64,000 nt of DNA from Chryseobacterium sp. JV274 (GTDB taxonomy: Bacteria > Bacteroidota > Bacteroidia > Flavobacteriales > Weeksellaceae), in NCBI RefSeq assembly GCF_903969135.1, contig NZ_LR824569.1, positions 3,679,001 through 3,743,000 on the forward strand, written 5' to 3'. The translations under genes were made by a program, and so were the position numbers. Within the stretch, counting starts at the first letter, position 1. Every line of letters begins with the position of its first letter. The notes beneath the pieces are model-generated. The model saw only the letters and a program-made list of their open reading frames with translations, had not been told where the DNA came from and ran no database searches. Shown in pieces: positions 42,696 to 51,194 of the stretch.

Positions 42696-43151
42696 CTAAT
42701 AATAAACATTTAAAGTTTTGCTTGGAGCATCATAGTTGGAAGGGTAGGTTTTAGGCGGCAGAGATGTTTTAGCTCCAGCTTCTGGCTGCCCCGTACTTAA
42801 GATCCATCTTGTGTTGTCCTGCGGGCAGATAATAGCGATATTATCCTTTACCTCAAGGGTTGTATTATTATCAGGACATATGTGAGGAGCATTTCTGTCG
42901 TATACCTTAAATCCATTTGCAGTTCGGACAATAATCAGTCCTCTTGTTCCGGACTGCTGTTCATTCACATAAATCCAGCCGTTAATATTGTTCAAAGCAT
43001 AGTAGGCAGGCAGGTTTAGATTAAGGGATACATTAATGGGAGTATTGGGGAAACAGTTCACAGTATCTTCTCTGCTTCCACAAGAGATTATAGTTAAGTT
43101 ACTGAAAATCAATATACTGAAAATGGATAAGATTGAAAAAGTTTTTTTCAT
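42696..43151 (-). CDS. Lipoprotein with degenerate Rieske-like fold
   Basis: A 151-residue lipoprotein (lipobox TIISCGS, Cys24). The region RNAPHICPDNNTTLEVKDNIAIICPQDNTRWILSTGQPEAG follows the layout of a Rieske [2Fe-2S] domain (first Cys loop, short hairpin, second CP loop, then G-P-A-like turn), but the two His ligands are missing: the canonical CxH and CxxH are CPD and CPQD. It therefore probably does not bind a Rieske cluster. Such proteins occur in flavobacteria with unknown function. It is 8 nt upstream of dtd. Confidence 0.65.
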   Translation of the reverse strand: MKKTFSILSIFSILIFSNLTIISCGSREDTVNCFPNTPINVSLNLNLPAYYALNNINGWIYVNEQQSGTRGLIIVRTANGFKVYDRNAPHICPDNNTTLEVKDNIAIICPQDNTRWILSTGQPEAGAKTSLPPKTYPSNYDAPSKTLNVYY

Positions 43152-43260
43152 TTCAATTTAAATTTTTATATATTTGTAAAAATAAAACGATTACAACACG
43201 AAAACATTGTCCGGCAAATGTCGGATTATTTTTTTATACTAAAACTAAATTTTGAAAATT

Positions 43261-43731
43261 ATGGCAAGCTATGTAACTAAGGAGGGCCTAGAGAAAATGA
43301 AAGCTGAGCTGGAACAGTTGGAAACTGTAGAGAGACCAAAAATCACTCAGCAGATCGCGGAAGCAAGGGACAAAGGTGATTTGTCAGAAAATGCAGAGTA
43401 CGATGCAGCTAAAGAGGCTCAGGGGATGCTTGAAATGAGAATTTCTAAGCTGAAAGACGTTATCTCTACTTCTAAAATTATAGACGAAAGCCAATTAGAT
43501 ACTTCAAAAGTTTCCATCTTAACAACAGTGAAACTTAAAAATAATGCTACCAAGCAAGAGCAGGTATTTACATTGGTACCGGATAACGAAAGTGACCTGA
43601 AGACAGGAAGAATTTCTGTAAACACTCCTATTGCAAAAGGTCTGTTGGGAAAAGCTGTGGGCGAAACTGCCGAAATTACTTTACCAAACGGAAACAAACT
43701 GTCTTTTGAAGTATTAGACATTTCTTTATAG
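43261..43731 (+). CDS. greA: Transcript cleavage factor GreA
   Basis: A 156-residue protein that rescues backtracked RNA polymerase by stimulating RNA cleavage. It has the N-terminal coiled coil with the acidic tip (RDKGDLSENAEYDAAKEAQ) and the C-terminal FKBP-like domain (SVNTPIAKGLLGKAVGETAEI). The ATG at 43261 (MASYVTKEG) was chosen over a start three codons upstream. A HIT-family gene follows 55 nt downstream. Confidence 0.97.
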   Translation: MASYVTKEGLEKMKAELEQLETVERPKITQQIAEARDKGDLSENAEYDAAKEAQGMLEMRISKLKDVISTSKIIDESQLDTSKVSILTTVKLKNNATKQEQVFTLVPDNESDLKTGRISVNTPIAKGLLGKAVGETAEITLPNGNKLSFEVLDISL

Positions 43732-43786
43732 TCTGATACAGTTTCTATTTCTAAACTTCTAATATCTACCCCTAACTTCTGATAAA

Positions 43787-44176
43787 ATGAGCACTATATT
43801 CACAAAGATCATCAATGGCGAGATTCCCTCCTATAAGATTGCAGAAAATGAAAACTTTATTGCGTTCTTAGATGCAATGCCTTTGGTGAAAGGACATACT
43901 TTAGTAGTTCCGAAAAAAGAAGTGGATTTGATTTTTGATCTTGAAAGTGAAGAATACAAAAACCTTTGGGGATTTGCTCAAGAGGTAGCCAAGAAGATCA
44001 AAACTGCAATTCCATGTGTAAGAGTAGGAGTAGCGGTGGTAGGACTTGAAGTTCCTCATGCACACATCCATCTGATTCCTTTAAACAAGGTGGAAGACAT
44101 GAATTTTAGAAATGAAAGATTAAAATTAACGAACGAAGAATATACAGAGATTCAACACTCAATTATTAATTCTTAA
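43787..44176 (+). CDS. HIT-family hydrolase (Hint/PKCI-like)
   Basis: A 129-residue nucleotide hydrolase. The C-terminal histidine triad HAHIHL (in VPHAHIHLIPL) and the N-terminal IFTKIINGEIPSYKIAEN and LDAMPLVKGHTLVVPK match the family. It probably cleaves AMP-lysine or AMP-phosphoramidate compounds. It lies just downstream of greA and is followed by a terminator. Confidence 0.94.
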   Translation: MSTIFTKIINGEIPSYKIAENENFIAFLDAMPLVKGHTLVVPKKEVDLIFDLESEEYKNLWGFAQEVAKKIKTAIPCVRVGVAVVGLEVPHAHIHLIPLNKVEDMNFRNERLKLTNEEYTEIQHSIINS

Positions 44177-44181
44177 CAATC

Positions 44182-44217
44182 AGAAAATCGTAAAAAAGTA
44201 ATTTTTTACGATTTTCT
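44182..44217 (+). terminator. Terminator of greA-HIT
   Basis: A 16-bp perfect but AT-rich stem, AGAAAATCGTAAAAAA paired with TTTTTTACGATTTTCT, with a 4-nt loop. It lies 6 nt past the HIT stop codon. Confidence 0.75.
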
Positions 44218-44243
44218 TTAACATATACATATTATTATATCAT

Positions 44244-45431
44244 ATGAACTCAAACCAATGTTCTTTCTGTGGCAGAAAAAGAAATGAAGTACAGATGCTG
44301 ATTTCTGGCCAGAATGGTTTTATTTGTGAAAATTGTATAGAGCAGGCGCACGCTATTGTAAAAGATGGTGCATCCAAAACAGGATATTCACCTGCCGACA
44401 GTATGGCTGAACTTAAAAAGCCAAAAGAGATCAAAGAATTTCTTGATCAGTATGTGATCGGGCAGGATCAGGCAAAAAAACAGCTTTCTATTGCTGTATA
44501 TAATCATTATAAGAGATTACTCCACGCTCAGGACGAAAACAGAGAAGTGGAACTTGAAAAGTCAAATATCATCATGATAGGTGAAACGGGAACAGGTAAA
44601 ACTCTTTTGGCAAAAACTATCGCCAGAGAACTGAATGTTCCTTTCTGTATTGTAGATGCCACTATTTTAACGGAAGCAGGATATGTAGGAGAGGATGTTG
44701 AAAGTATTCTGTCCAGACTTCTGATGGTCGCAGATTATGATGTGGAAAAAGCAGAAAAAGGAATTGTCTTTATCGATGAGATTGATAAGATCGCAAGAAA
44801 ATCAGACAACCCGAGTATTACAAGAGACGTTTCCGGAGAAGGAGTACAGCAGGGATTATTGAAACTGCTGGAAGGAAGTATCGTCAATGTTCCGCCGCAG
44901 GGAGGTAGAAAACATCCAGATCAGAAATATATCCAGGTCAATACTCAGAATATCCTGTTTATTGCCGGTGGTGCTTTTGACGGAATTAAAGAGATTATTG
45001 AAAGAAGAATGAACAAGCAGGCAATAGGGTTCAGTTCTGAGAAAATCAATAAAACCGGTGAAGACGAATATATATTAACAAATATTAATGCAATTGATCT
45101 TCGTACTTTCGGATTAATTCCGGAACTTTTAGGAAGATTTCCAATCATCACTTACCTCGATAAACTCACGAAAGAGACCTTGGTAAGAATTATGAAAGAG
45201 CCAAAAAATTCAATTGTGAATCAATTTGTGGAACTTTTTAAGATGGATGGTACAGATTTGGTAATAACAGATGGTGCAATTGAAAGAATCGTAGAGGAAA
45301 CTATTGAAAAAGGATTAGGCGCAAGAGGGTTGAGAGGTACTACCGAAAAAGTTCTAGAAGACTATATGTTTTCAATAGGAGAGGACAAAGAGATCACCTT
45401 GACGGAAGATAATGTTTTGATTAATAGATAA
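44244..45431 (+). CDS. clpX: ATP-dependent Clp protease ATP-binding subunit ClpX
   Basis: A 395-residue AAA+ unfoldase that feeds substrates to ClpP. It has an N-terminal C4 zinc-binding domain (CSFCGRKRNEV, then ICENCIEQAH), Walker A GETGTGKT near residue 116, Walker B GIVFIDEIDKIAR, and the pore and RKH-type loops (GEGVQQGLLKLLEGS, GLIPELLGRFP). Length is slightly shorter than in Escherichia coli (424). clpP is not in this window. It has its own upstream gap after a terminator. Confidence 0.97.
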   Translation: MNSNQCSFCGRKRNEVQMLISGQNGFICENCIEQAHAIVKDGASKTGYSPADSMAELKKPKEIKEFLDQYVIGQDQAKKQLSIAVYNHYKRLLHAQDENREVELEKSNIIMIGETGTGKTLLAKTIARELNVPFCIVDATILTEAGYVGEDVESILSRLLMVADYDVEKAEKGIVFIDEIDKIARKSDNPSITRDVSGEGVQQGLLKLLEGSIVNVPPQGGRKHPDQKYIQVNTQNILFIAGGAFDGIKEIIERRMNKQAIGFSSEKINKTGEDEYILTNINAIDLRTFGLIPELLGRFPIITYLDKLTKETLVRIMKEPKNSIVNQFVELFKMDGTDLVITDGAIERIVEETIEKGLGARGLRGTTEKVLEDYMFSIGEDKEITLTEDNVLINR

Positions 45432-45459
45432 AATATTTTTTTTTTAAGAAAAATAATAA

Positions 45460-45467
45460 TACCTTTG
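45460..45467 (+). promoter_or_regulatory. -7 promoter element of the T9SS protein gene
   Basis: TACCTTTG is a perfect TAnnTTTG and is followed by GCGG, as in strong flavobacterial promoters. The start codon is 38 nt downstream. The -33 region is a T-tract without a clear TTTG. Confidence 0.55.
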
Positions 45468-45505
45468 CGGGTGAAGATTGTATTAACACACAAATAATTT
45501 ATACA

Positions 45506-47488
45506 ATGAGAAAAAGTTTATTTGCTATAGGTCTTTTAGCAATTAGTTACTCTGTTCAGGCGCAGATACTATGTCATGTTGACACTAATGCTAATATGTA
45601 TGTGAGCGAAGGCACCCTAGTTTATAGCGGTGGAGGTGTACAGACAAAAGGTAATGGTCTTTTGGACGTACATGGAAATATCATGGTTGTAGGATCTGCT
45701 ACGGATAGTTTTAAGACAATTGATGCTGGCGGTGCTGATAAGACTGACGGTGGAAATATCATCTTAAGACTTAATACTCCTGCTTCTTTTGCTACTTCCA
45801 CGTATGGTCAGCTGTACATTGACGGATTATCCCAATCCAACATTTCAGGTATTGTTACCAAAGAATACAGAACTACAAGTAACGGTACAGGTAATTATTT
45901 CCAGCAAGTTGCTTTGCCTTTCTCTGGTAAAGCTTACAATTCATTATCTACTGAAGTTGGTAAAACTTTCAATACCGGAAGATATGACAATCCAATTCTT
46001 AAGTGGGATAATGCGAATGCTGTTTCTATTACCACGTTGAATCTAGCTCCTACCTCAACTACTTGGGATGCTTCAGGTTATTATATGCTAAAGGTTAAAA
46101 ATAATGACTGGAATCCAAGCGCTCCTGCATCAGGAACCGTATTCAATATTAACGGGAAACCATATGCGCCATATGCGGGTGCTGTAACATTACAGAACGC
46201 AGGGAAGTCTAATGTGGGAGCCTCTAATGTTGTGTTCGGAACTAACGGTAACGCTCTAAACCAATACAATGAGAAGTACAATACTTATCTTGATGATAGT
46301 TTTGAGTTTACTACGAATGCATGGTCTGGAACATTCGGCCAAAATTTTTACCAATTCGGAAACCCTTTCCTTACCAATTTAGATTTAGCTAACATTGGAT
46401 ATACTGAAAGTGTTACAGGATCTGATGGAAATGCTGTGAAAAATATCTGGGGTATTGAATATGACCCAGGTACAATTGTGACTCTTCCAAGTGGTTCTAC
46501 TTATGCTACATCTGCTAAGGTAGTTACTTTCTTACCTACAGGTGACGGAGTAGCTCCAGCTATTGGTGACGTAGATTTACTTGTAATCAAACCTATGCAG
46601 TCATTTAAAATAAAGTTAAGAGACAATACGGCTCAGACTTTAAATTTTAATACACTGAGAAGATTCAAATCTACTGCAAGAACAGCAGGTATCAATTATG
46701 ATGTAACAGCAGCTAGAATGGCTGGCACTGGCAAGAATATAACCAATACTGTAAAACAGCTTGGTGTAATCGGTCTTGATGCTAATGGAAAAGAACTTTC
46801 CAGAACATACTATGTTGTTTCTCCATCATTAACAACAGGGCACCAGATTTCTGCCGCAACTTCAGTTCAGTCTTCAGCGGGTAAAAATATCATCGGTACT
46901 TTTGAAGAATCATTGAATGGTGGGTATGATAATAATTATACTAACTATTGGTTATATATTAACGAAGCTAATGAGAGTAACTTCCAGGGGAAAAATGTTA
47001 AGTTAGTTAACTACTATCTGGATCAGGTGAAATCTTATAAATTCGAGATCAGAGAAAATGCAGTGCTAATCCCAGCTGGTGCACACCAGTTATCTTCAGG
47101 ACTTGGGTTCTATTATAAAGCCGAAAACGGAAACTTAATAGAAGCTAAACAAGGAGATGTTATAGCGGTGACAAATGAAGAAGCTAATTTGTATTATGGA
47201 GAACCAAGTAATATTACTTTAGCAGTAGATAAAAACAATACTACTGCATCAAGAACACTTGTAGTGTATGATCCATCTATTACAAATTACATTGTAAGAT
47301 TTGATCCAAAATGGAAAAAAGCAGATATTCAAGTTTATGATATGAGCGGTAAACTAGTAATCTCTAAAAAAGCGGTTGATGCATCCAGAGATTTTGTAAT
47401 CGAGCTTGATGGCTCAGTTAAAAATTCATATGTTGTAAAAATCGTTTCTGATAAGGGAGAAACTGTTAACACTAAAATCTTAAAATAA
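45506..47488 (+). CDS. Large secreted protein with T9SS-type C-terminal domain
   Basis: A 660-residue protein with a Sec signal peptide (MRKSLFAIGLLAISYSVQAQ). The long middle region is Asn/Thr/Gly-rich and beta-stranded, with no catalytic motif that I recognise. The last 80 residues (VVYDPSITNYIVRFDP, IQVYDMSGKLVISKK, SYVVKIVSDKGETVNTKILK) look like a T9SS sorting domain. It may be a surface adhesin or matrix protein. It is followed after 5 nt by a small membrane protein, so the two are cotranscribed. Confidence 0.85.
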   Translation: MRKSLFAIGLLAISYSVQAQILCHVDTNANMYVSEGTLVYSGGGVQTKGNGLLDVHGNIMVVGSATDSFKTIDAGGADKTDGGNIILRLNTPASFATSTYGQLYIDGLSQSNISGIVTKEYRTTSNGTGNYFQQVALPFSGKAYNSLSTEVGKTFNTGRYDNPILKWDNANAVSITTLNLAPTSTTWDASGYYMLKVKNNDWNPSAPASGTVFNINGKPYAPYAGAVTLQNAGKSNVGASNVVFGTNGNALNQYNEKYNTYLDDSFEFTTNAWSGTFGQNFYQFGNPFLTNLDLANIGYTESVTGSDGNAVKNIWGIEYDPGTIVTLPSGSTYATSAKVVTFLPTGDGVAPAIGDVDLLVIKPMQSFKIKLRDNTAQTLNFNTLRRFKSTARTAGINYDVTAARMAGTGKNITNTVKQLGVIGLDANGKELSRTYYVVSPSLTTGHQISAATSVQSSAGKNIIGTFEESLNGGYDNNYTNYWLYINEANESNFQGKNVKLVNYYLDQVKSYKFEIRENAVLIPAGAHQLSSGLGFYYKAENGNLIEAKQGDVIAVTNEEANLYYGEPSNITLAVDKNNTTASRTLVVYDPSITNYIVRFDPKWKKADIQVYDMSGKLVISKKAVDASRDFVIELDGSVKNSYVVKIVSDKGETVNTKILK

Positions 47489-47493
47489 ACCAC

Positions 47494-47715
47494 ATGAAAA
47501 CTATTAATAAACTAGTATTAGCTCTTTTTCTTTTTGCTATAACTTTAGCAAATGCAGCCCCACCACAACCACAACCAGCTCCAACAGGAAGTGGAAATGG
47601 AGGAAATGGTACCGGAGCACCAGCGCCTATTGATATGTACGTATATATACTTGGTATTGTAGCAATTGTATTTATTGTTTACTTTACAAAAAAGTACAAA
47701 AGCGTAAAAGCATAA
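47494..47715 (+). CDS. Small exported Pro-rich protein with C-terminal membrane helix
   Basis: A 73-residue protein: signal peptide (MKTINKLVLALFLFAITLANA), then a Pro/Gln/Gly linker (PPQPQPAPTGSGNGGNGTG), one membrane helix (IDMYVYILGIVAIVFIVYF) and a short basic tail. This architecture is common next to secreted proteins in Chryseobacterium; its role is unknown. It is coupled to the T9SS protein and followed by a terminator. Confidence 0.75.
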   Translation: MKTINKLVLALFLFAITLANAAPPQPQPAPTGSGNGGNGTGAPAPIDMYVYILGIVAIVFIVYFTKKYKSVKA

Positions 47716-47735
47716 AATTTTATTAAAATAATATT

Positions 47736-47765
47736 AAACTCTCTGATTAATCAGAGAGTTTTTTT
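47736..47765 (+). terminator. Terminator after the T9SS/small-protein pair
   Basis: A 26-bp perfect palindrome, AAACTCTCTGATT paired with AATCAGAGAGTTT, followed by a run of T. It lies 20 nt after the stop codon and ends before the next gene. Confidence 0.85.
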
Positions 47766-47776
47766 ATTTTTACTCT

Positions 47777-49069
47777 ATGAAAAAGATTTATACGCTATCT
47801 GCGGTTTTGGCTGCATTTGCTCTGCAGGCTCAATTTACAGTTACCATTCAAACTCCGGCAGACTTTAAAGATCAGGACGCTATTCTATATACATTAAACG
47901 GTTCGAAAGATATTATTGTTACCAAAGAACAAAGTAAGAATAGTACATGGACTTTTAAATACCCAAGCAGTTATATGGGAATGATGAAAGTCTATTTCCC
48001 GGGCTCTAATAATACAGTAAGCTTTATTTCAGAAAATAAAAATGTCAATGTTAAACTGGATATCCAGAATAATAAAGTTAAAGATGTTACCTATCTAGAT
48101 GAAGCGAACAACCTGATGAGTAAGCAGCAGGAAGGCTCACAAAAGAAAGAGCTTATTTTGCCGGCTTTAGCACAGATTAAAGAATATTATAAAGATAATA
48201 CAGACTTTGGAAAAGCACTGAAAACAGAGATCGACAGACTTTCCGGTACTTCCAGCTCTATTGATGCCGCTCAACATCCATTTATTACCTATTATAACAC
48301 GAATTACAGTAAATTTATTTCCCCTTCACAAGATGCCACCAAAAAAGTAGATCAGGAGGAAATAATCAACTTTCTGGACAAGTCAAATGATATGCTGGAG
48401 ACTTCCTCATTACTAAGACCAGTGTTAGTATCTTATCTGAACTCCGGAGGAAATACCAATGTTGCTGCTTCTGTTGATAAACTCTTAGACCGATTAAAAG
48501 TGGAAACTCCAAGAGGGCAGACTGTTTTATCAGAACTGATCGATATTTTTGATGTGTATGAGATGGATGAGTACAAGAGCAAATATTTGTCACTTGCCAA
48601 AAATCTTAAGTGTACCATCACTGACAGACTTGCATCTACACTGAAATCGAATGCCAACATTGAAATGGGAGCTGCTTTCCCTAACTATAAGTTCCAGGCA
48701 CCAGTAAATACTACTGCGAAGTCATTATATGATATAAAGGCTGATAAAAAGGTTATTGTGTTTTGGTCATCCACATGCTCACACTGCGAAAGTGAACTTC
48801 CGAAACTTCTGGAAAAATATAATGATCTGAAATCAAAAAATATTCAGGTTGTAGGGTTTTCTTTAGATGTTGACAAAAATTCTTATACTAAAAAGATTGC
48901 TGCATTTCCTTGGGTGAATGACTCCGAATTGAGAGGGTGGAACAGCAGTTACACGGATATGTACAATATTCATGCAACTCCGACGTATTTTATTTTAGAT
49001 GCTAACAATAAGATTATCAACAAACCAGATCATGTTGGTGATGTTTTGGAATATTTTAAGTTAAAATAA
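47777..49069 (+). CDS. TlpA-like thioredoxin-family lipidless exported protein
   Basis: A 430-residue exported protein. A signal peptide (to about residue 19) is followed by about 290 residues of Bacteroidota-type N-terminal region (DUF4369-like: FTVTIQTPADFKDQDAILYT). A C-terminal thioredoxin domain has the redox motif CSHC in FWSSTCSHCESELPKLL and the cis-Pro loop in HATPTYFILDANN. It would reduce disulfides in the periplasm, perhaps during secretion of cysteine-containing proteins. It is the last gene before the tRNA. Confidence 0.85.
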   Translation: MKKIYTLSAVLAAFALQAQFTVTIQTPADFKDQDAILYTLNGSKDIIVTKEQSKNSTWTFKYPSSYMGMMKVYFPGSNNTVSFISENKNVNVKLDIQNNKVKDVTYLDEANNLMSKQQEGSQKKELILPALAQIKEYYKDNTDFGKALKTEIDRLSGTSSSIDAAQHPFITYYNTNYSKFISPSQDATKKVDQEEIINFLDKSNDMLETSSLLRPVLVSYLNSGGNTNVAASVDKLLDRLKVETPRGQTVLSELIDIFDVYEMDEYKSKYLSLAKNLKCTITDRLASTLKSNANIEMGAAFPNYKFQAPVNTTAKSLYDIKADKKVIVFWSSTCSHCESELPKLLEKYNDLKSKNIQVVGFSLDVDKNSYTKKIAAFPWVNDSELRGWNSSYTDMYNIHATPTYFILDANNKIINKPDHVGDVLEYFKLK

Positions 49070-49070
49070 T

Positions 49071-49101
49071 TTTGGAGGTAAAGAAATATTTTCTATATTT
49101 G
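49071..49101 (+). promoter_or_regulatory. tRNA promoter
   Basis: TTTG at 49071-49074 and the perfect -7 element TATATTTG at 49094-49101 are 19 nt apart. The tRNA begins 13 nt after the -7 element. It is the clearest full-consensus promoter in the window and was used to calibrate the others. Confidence 0.75.
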
Positions 49102-49113
49102 CACCACCAAAAA

Positions 49114-49187
49114 GGCGAGGTAGCTCAGTTGGTTAGAGCGCAGGATTCATAACCCTGAGGTCACGGGTTCAATTCCCGTCTTCGCTA
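49114..49187 (+). tRNA. tRNA with CAT anticodon, probably elongator Met
   Basis: A 74-nt cloverleaf: acceptor stem GGCGAGG with CTTCGCT (G-T at the end), D-arm GCTCAGTTGGTTAGAGC, anticodon loop TTCATAA, T-arm with GGTTCAATTCC, discriminator A. CCA is not encoded. The anticodon CAT and the absence of a 1-72 mismatch and of GGG/CCC in the anticodon stem make initiator Met unlikely. Elongator Met is favoured, Ile with a modified C cannot be excluded. The anticodon stem ends in an A-C pair next to the loop. Confidence 0.9.
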
Positions 49188-49190
49188 CAA

Positions 49191-49225
49191 AAAACCGCAA
49201 TCATTAAATCAATGATTGCGGTTTT
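49191..49225 (+). terminator. Terminator of the tRNA gene
   Basis: A 15-bp perfect stem, AAAACCGCAATCATT paired with AATGATTGCGGTTTT, with a 5-nt loop and a T-rich tail. It begins 4 nt after the tRNA. Confidence 0.9.
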
Positions 49226-49595
49226 ATTTTTTAGAATAACTGCAAATTTATCTTTTTATTTCTCCCCAATTTTTTCATTTTTTAAAATTATCGTCTTTCA
49301 ATAGAAAATTAAGGGAACTATCCAGTTTTCGATCTTATCATATTCTTTTATTGGAATGTTTTAAAACAGGAGATCATTGTTTTCCCTGTATTCGCTTTCT
49401 TACCGGCTTTTTTTGATTGATCTATTGATGTACGATCGAAACCTCCCTTCGCAGAATAAAGCCCGTAATGAATGAACTATACTACTTTGGATTTTATGTA
49501 CATTACTTTAAATGGAGCTAATCTGAAGTACTATAATAAAAAAAGCCGTTTTACAATCTGCAAAACGGCTTTTATTTTTTTATCTAAGTTCTTTA
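49226..49595. other. 370-bp region between tRNA and hlyD-like gene
   Basis: AT-rich region with low coding potential on both strands. On the minus strand, 49348-49476 reads as an open stretch of 42 codons (including YGLYSAKGGFDRTSIDQSKK) without start codon, which could be the remnant of a lost gene near the tRNA. Near the right end is a terminator (49541-49573). I see nothing else. Confidence 0.35.
49541..49573 (-). terminator. Terminator of the peptide-export locus
   Basis: A 12-bp perfect stem, AAAAGCCGTTTT paired with AAAACGGCTTTT, with a 9-nt loop and T-rich flanks on both strands. It lies 22 nt past the end of the HlyD-like gene. Confidence 0.8.
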
Positions 49596-50894
49596 TCAGA
49601 CCTGATATCCAAGCAGCTTTCTGATTTGATAGAAGAATCTTTCAATCAATCGAAGATCTTGTGTTACGATCTCTGCACTGCCCCTAAGTTCTTTATCGAA
49701 TGTAAGCGTTTTGTTGTAACTTGTTTTTAATCCTTTTGGCAAAATAACATCTACATAATAATTTCCTTTATCATCAGGAATAAGAGAGATATTCTGTACT
49801 TTTCCTTCGATGATACCATATTCCTGGAATCGATAGTTATCTAGTTTAATCAATACTTTTTCGCCCGGAATGATCTTTCCTGAGTTTACGGTAGGAACAG
49901 ACATTCTGCCTACCAACTGCTCTTTATTTTTAGGAAGAATAGAAAGAATAGGTTCACCCGATTTTACAAACTGATTTTCACCAAAAAACTGCTGGAAACT
50001 GGCAACACCATCTGTAGATGATATAACAAGATAATTCAGTTCCCATTGTTTCAATGATTTTCTCAGTTGCTCAAGAAGCTGTAAAGTTTGTGAAGAGTAT
50101 GTAATTCTGTCTTTTTCTGTGTTAATGGCCGTTCCGCTTTTAGTTTTATTAAGATTGGAAACCCCTTCATCCATTTGTGATATGGAGATTTTAAGATTTT
50201 CAAGATTTTGCTGGGCCTGAAGATATTTGATCTTTTCATTTTCAAGTTCCATAGCAGAAATAACTCCTTGATTGAAAAGTTCCTGAGACCTGTTGAAGTT
50301 TTTCTTAGTCAGATCATATTTTATTGATTCCAGGTTTTTCTGTTGTTTTAAGGTAGCAATTCGTATGCGGTATTCAGAAATACTCTGATTGGCTGCCAGG
50401 TTTTCCGGAGCATAAGGCTGTAATCTTGTAAAAAGGGCTTCATCCTGAAATGCTTTTGCAAAACTATTGTATTCACCCTGTAATTCTCCCAACTTGAACC
50501 TTGAAGCCTGAGCAAGAGGGAAGCTATATAAATTATCAGGAGTAATGGAATCTACCAGTTTTTTCAACTCTAAAATATCCTTATAGTTGGCTGCTGACTG
50601 CATTACCATCAGAACATCATTCTTTTTAACTTGCTGATGGTCTTTTATGAATATTTTTTCAATTTTGGAACTTGTCCTTGCTTCAATCTTCTCTGGAGGA
50701 TTCTGCGAAGTTACAATAATAGGAGCCGGTACAAATTCCGGATATTTTATGATGTAACTCATCAAGAGAATCAGCAGGAGAATAATAAATATAACAGTAT
50801 TTCCCCAGCGTATCATCCAATGCGGGGGCTGGGTAAGAATATCCTGTACGCTTTCTGAGCGGAGTTCAATATTGTCTAAAACGTCTTCTTTCAT
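49596..50894 (-). CDS. HlyD-family periplasmic adaptor of the peptide exporter
   Basis: A 432-residue membrane fusion protein. A short cytoplasmic N-terminus (to about 27) is followed by one membrane helix (VIFIILLLILLMSYII). A biotinyl-lipoyl-like beta region (IEARTSSKIEKIFIKDHQQV), a long coiled coil with heptads (about 150-260), a second lipoyl half (YLVISSTDGVASFQQFFG) and a C-terminal beta barrel then follow. It links the ABC transporter at 51-53 kb to an outer membrane TolC-like channel, which is not in the window. It ends the operon. Confidence 0.92.
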   Translation of the reverse strand: MKEDVLDNIELRSESVQDILTQPPHWMIRWGNTVIFIILLLILLMSYIIKYPEFVPAPIIVTSQNPPEKIEARTSSKIEKIFIKDHQQVKKNDVLMVMQSAANYKDILELKKLVDSITPDNLYSFPLAQASRFKLGELQGEYNSFAKAFQDEALFTRLQPYAPENLAANQSISEYRIRIATLKQQKNLESIKYDLTKKNFNRSQELFNQGVISAMELENEKIKYLQAQQNLENLKISISQMDEGVSNLNKTKSGTAINTEKDRITYSSQTLQLLEQLRKSLKQWELNYLVISSTDGVASFQQFFGENQFVKSGEPILSILPKNKEQLVGRMSVPTVNSGKIIPGEKVLIKLDNYRFQEYGIIEGKVQNISLIPDDKGNYYVDVILPKGLKTSYNKTLTFDKELRGSAEIVTQDLRLIERFFYQIRKLLGYQV

Positions 50895-50939
50895 TTTTCT
50901 AAGATAAAATTTCCCCCAATATTTCAGGGGGAATATAAT

Positions 50940-51134
50940 TTAACCAAATGGGCAATTCCCGTCATACCACGATGGTGGTGAAGTATCAGCATCCGGTGGA
51001 CATGCAATGTGATGGAGATGGCATGGCATCCAGCTGCCAAGACACCAGGAACCACAGCAATTGTTGTCCGGAATAACTACACCTCCGCTGACAAATGTCA
51101 GTTCTTTTCTCGAAAGTTTTTTTAGATTTTTCAT
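50940..51134 (-). CDS. Double-glycine leader peptide with six core cysteines
   Basis: A 64-residue peptide located between the C39 ABC transporter and the HlyD-like gene, the classical place of a substrate. The leader MKNLKKLSRKELTFVSGG (residues 1-18) ends in Gly-Gly. The 46-residue core has six Cys (26, 27, 31, 38, 45, 61), three His and many Pro/Trp, and no lanthipeptide-type Ser/Thr clustering. No modification enzyme is in the locus, so disulfide formation by the neighbouring VKOR-DsbA protein is the most plausible maturation. Biological activity (toxin, signal or other) cannot be told from sequence. Confidence 0.85.
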   Translation of the reverse strand: MKNLKKLSRKELTFVSGGVVIPDNNCCGSWCLGSWMPCHLHHIACPPDADTSPPSWYDGNCPFG

Positions 51135-51194
51135 GATTAAAATTAGTTTTTGTTTTTCCTACTCTATAAGCTTTTCGGTTCCGCTATATTTTGG

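Noticed and set aside
49348..49476. Open stretch with YGLYSAKGGFDRTSIDQSKK on the minus strand
   Set aside because: No start codon, only 42 codons, and not recognised as a transposase; kept only as a possible gene remnant.
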